A stretch of DNA of 7,067 nucleotides from Atopobiaceae bacterium. GTDB taxonomy: Bacteria > Actinomycetota > Coriobacteriia > Coriobacteriales > Atopobiaceae. Shown piece by piece: positions 5,753 to 7,067 of the stretch. Position 1 is the first letter of the stretch; each line of letters starts with the position of its first letter. The translations under genes and the position numbers were made by a program. The DNA lies in contig JAFWLX010000238.1 of NCBI GenBank assembly GCA_017510875.1, positions 1-7,067 on the forward strand. The letters run 5' to 3'. The notes under the pieces are model-generated. The model was not told where the DNA came from. It searched no databases and saw only the letters and a list, made by a program, of their open reading frames with translations.

Positions 5753-6979
5753 ATGCGCTTTGACTTCAACACCATCCCCGACCGCCGCGGCCGTGACGCC
5801 ATTGCGGTGGACGGCTTGGGAGACGGAAGCGGGTTTGCACCAGCAGCCCCTATGGACGGCTTCGACTCCATCCCCCTCTGGGTTGCGGACATGAGCTTTG
5901 CAACAGCACCTTCGGTCACAAGCGCCATACACGAGCGCGTTGACCATCCCTTCTTTGGCTACTACGAGGCAAGCGACGCCTACTATCAGGCCATAATCGA
6001 CTGGCACCGTACGCGCAAGGACGTGAGCGACCTTGTGCGCGAACACATTGGCTACGAGAACGGCGTGCTGGGCGGTGTGGTCAGCGCACTTAACGTGCTG
6101 TGCTCAAAGGGCGACAACGTGCTGGTGCACTCCCCCACCTACGTGGGCTTTACTGCCGTGTGCAATGCCAATGGATACAAACTCGTGCACAGCCCGCTTG
6201 TACTGGACGTAGAGGGCGTCTGGCGCATGGACTTTGACGACATGGAGCGGCGCATCATAGAGAATCACATCCATGCCGTTATCTTCTGCTCGCCCCACAA
6301 CCCTTGCGGCCGCGTATGGGAACGCTGGGAGCTTGAGCGGGCAATGGAGCTCTTCGAGAGGCATGACGTCTGGGTCATCTCGGACGAGATTTGGTCGGAT
6401 ATCCTGCTGGACGGGCACAAGCACATCCCCACGCAGCAGGTAAACGACTGGGCACACGAGCACACGATTGCCCTGTACGCACCGTCCAAGACCTTCAACC
6501 TGGCTGGGCTCATTGGGTCGTACCACGTGATTTACAACACGTGGCTGCGCGACCGTGTAGACAAAGAGCAGTCGCTCTCGCACTACAACTCGCAAAACGT
6601 GCTCTCCATGCATGCGCTTATTGGCGCCTACTCTGAAGAGGGAGCCGCCTGGACTGACGAGCTGTGCCAAGTGCTCTCTAAGAACGCCTCCTATGCCTAC
6701 GAGCACATTCGCGACAAGTATCCGGGTGTAACCTGCGCGCGTGCCGAGGGAACCTACGTACTGTTGGCCGATTGTCGCGCGTGGTGCGACGAGCATGATG
6801 TGAGCTACGATGAATTCCCGCATCGCGGCTGGGCCGTGGGCGTCACCTGGCATGATGGCGCGCTCTTTGAGTGTCCGGGCTTTGTGCGCATTGCCGTGAG
6901 CGTACCGTATTCGCAGGTGGTAGAGGCGTTCTCGAGGCTGGACAAGTTTGTCTTTGGGGTGAGCGAAGCTCGGTTCTAG
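5753..6979 (+). CDS. MalY/PatB-type PLP-dependent aminotransferase (cystathionine beta-lyase-like)
   Basis: This 408-residue cytosolic protein belongs to fold-type I aminotransferases of the MalY/PatB C-S lyase group, which cleave cystathionine or cysteine to pyruvate, ammonia and homocysteine or sulfide. Visible markers are the start MRFDFNTIPDRRGRDA, the substrate loop PLWVADMSFATAP (41-53), HPFFGYY (65-71), Tyr130 in SPTYVGF stacking on the cofactor, SPHNPCGRVW (180-189) with Asn183, SDEIWSDI (210-217) with Asp211 facing the pyridine nitrogen, APSKTFNLAGL (243-253) with Lys246 as the Schiff-base lysine, and Arg379 in FVRIAVS binding the substrate carboxylate. All expected catalytic residues are present and the length is normal. 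ATG 5753 is preceded by GAGAGGA (5740-5746) at 6 bases. It lies 33 bases after the DUF3825 gene with no terminator between, so co-transcription is likely. MalY of E. coli also represses a maltose regulator; nothing here indicates such a second role. Confidence 0.93.
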   Translation: MRFDFNTIPDRRGRDAIAVDGLGDGSGFAPAAPMDGFDSIPLWVADMSFATAPSVTSAIHERVDHPFFGYYEASDAYYQAIIDWHRTRKDVSDLVREHIGYENGVLGGVVSALNVLCSKGDNVLVHSPTYVGFTAVCNANGYKLVHSPLVLDVEGVWRMDFDDMERRIIENHIHAVIFCSPHNPCGRVWERWELERAMELFERHDVWVISDEIWSDILLDGHKHIPTQQVNDWAHEHTIALYAPSKTFNLAGLIGSYHVIYNTWLRDRVDKEQSLSHYNSQNVLSMHALIGAYSEEGAAWTDELCQVLSKNASYAYEHIRDKYPGVTCARAEGTYVLLADCRAWCDEHDVSYDEFPHRGWAVGVTWHDGALFECPGFVRIAVSVPYSQVVEAFSRLDKFVFGVSEARF

Positions 6980-7006
6980 TGCGTCCGTCACGTTAGGTAC
7001 GGATAG

Positions 7007-7034
7007 TGGAACACCATCCGGGATACGTGTTCCA
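7007..7034. promoter_or_regulatory. inverted repeat downstream of the C-S lyase gene
   Basis: TGGAACAC (7007-7014) and GTGTTCCA (7027-7034) are perfectly complementary around a 12-base loop in which ATCC and GGAT can also pair. No T-run follows, so it is a poor intrinsic terminator. It could be an operator or leader structure of the next gene, whose probable ribosome binding site is 24 bases further on. Confidence 0.45.
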
Positions 7035-7057
7035 AATCTACCCGCCCCTCTGTCGCA

Positions 7058-7067
7058 AAAGGTGGAG
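7058..7067 (+). promoter_or_regulatory. probable ribosome binding site of a gene beyond the window
   Basis: AAAGGTGGAG at the very end of the window is a purine-rich Shine-Dalgarno-like sequence. A start codon within about ten bases beyond the edge is expected, meaning another + strand gene follows the C-S lyase after a gap of roughly 90-100 bases. Confidence 0.4.

Noticed and set aside
6104..6991. 295-codon open frame on the minus strand
   Set aside because: It lies opposite the MalY/PatB gene, which has a complete catalytic motif set and a good ribosome binding site. The antisense product has no recognisable domain.

Overview
The window looks like chromosomal DNA from a moderately GC-rich actinobacterium. 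I think class Coriobacteriia (Olsenella, Atopobium or Collinsella relatives) is most likely. The basis is recalled resemblance of the alpha/beta hydrolase and the DUF3825 protein to proteins of that group, not a search. Every gene I can support lies on the + strand. No rRNA, tRNA, CRISPR array, transposase or phage gene is visible.

Layout: (1) 4-912, a membrane-anchored YdcF/SanA-like DUF218 protein whose 5' end touches the window edge. (2) 913-1323, a 411-base gap. It holds a compact 110-base element bounded by 14-base perfect inverted repeats (993-1102), then a probable promoter and leader. (3) 1324-2148, a pyridoxal/pyridoxamine kinase-like ribokinase-fold protein with an altered anion-hole motif. 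(4) 2285-3040, an alpha/beta hydrolase with an intact Ser-Asp-His triad. (5) 3034-3279, a very long inverted repeat: 50 bases of uninterrupted complementarity, then a G-U/T mismatch and 4 more pairs. It encloses further paired blocks and a central 11-bp hairpin, and its left arm includes the hydrolase stop codon. (6) 3392-5719, a large multidomain protein: small N-terminal domain, Lys-rich patch, Ala/Glu coiled coil, Pro/Glu/Gln-rich linker and C-terminal DUF3825. (7) 5753-6979, a MalY/PatB-type PLP-dependent C-S lyase, 33 bases downstream and probably co-transcribed with the DUF3825 gene. (8) 6980-7067, a spacer with a hairpin, ending in what looks like the ribosome binding site of the next gene.

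Functional links are modest. The kinase-like protein would regenerate pyridoxal phosphate, the cofactor of the downstream C-S lyase, but the two sit in separate transcription units and nothing in the sequence ties them together. The hexamer TATCCT occurs once in each of the three gaps that precede a probable transcription start, and I propose it as the local -10 element.

The most unusual content is non-coding. The 3034-3279 palindrome may be a dispersed repeat, because a 14-of-15 match to its right-arm end occurs at bases 1-15, where it also supplies the possible GTG start of the first gene. The 993-1102 element is the second candidate for an undescribed mobile or regulatory repeat.
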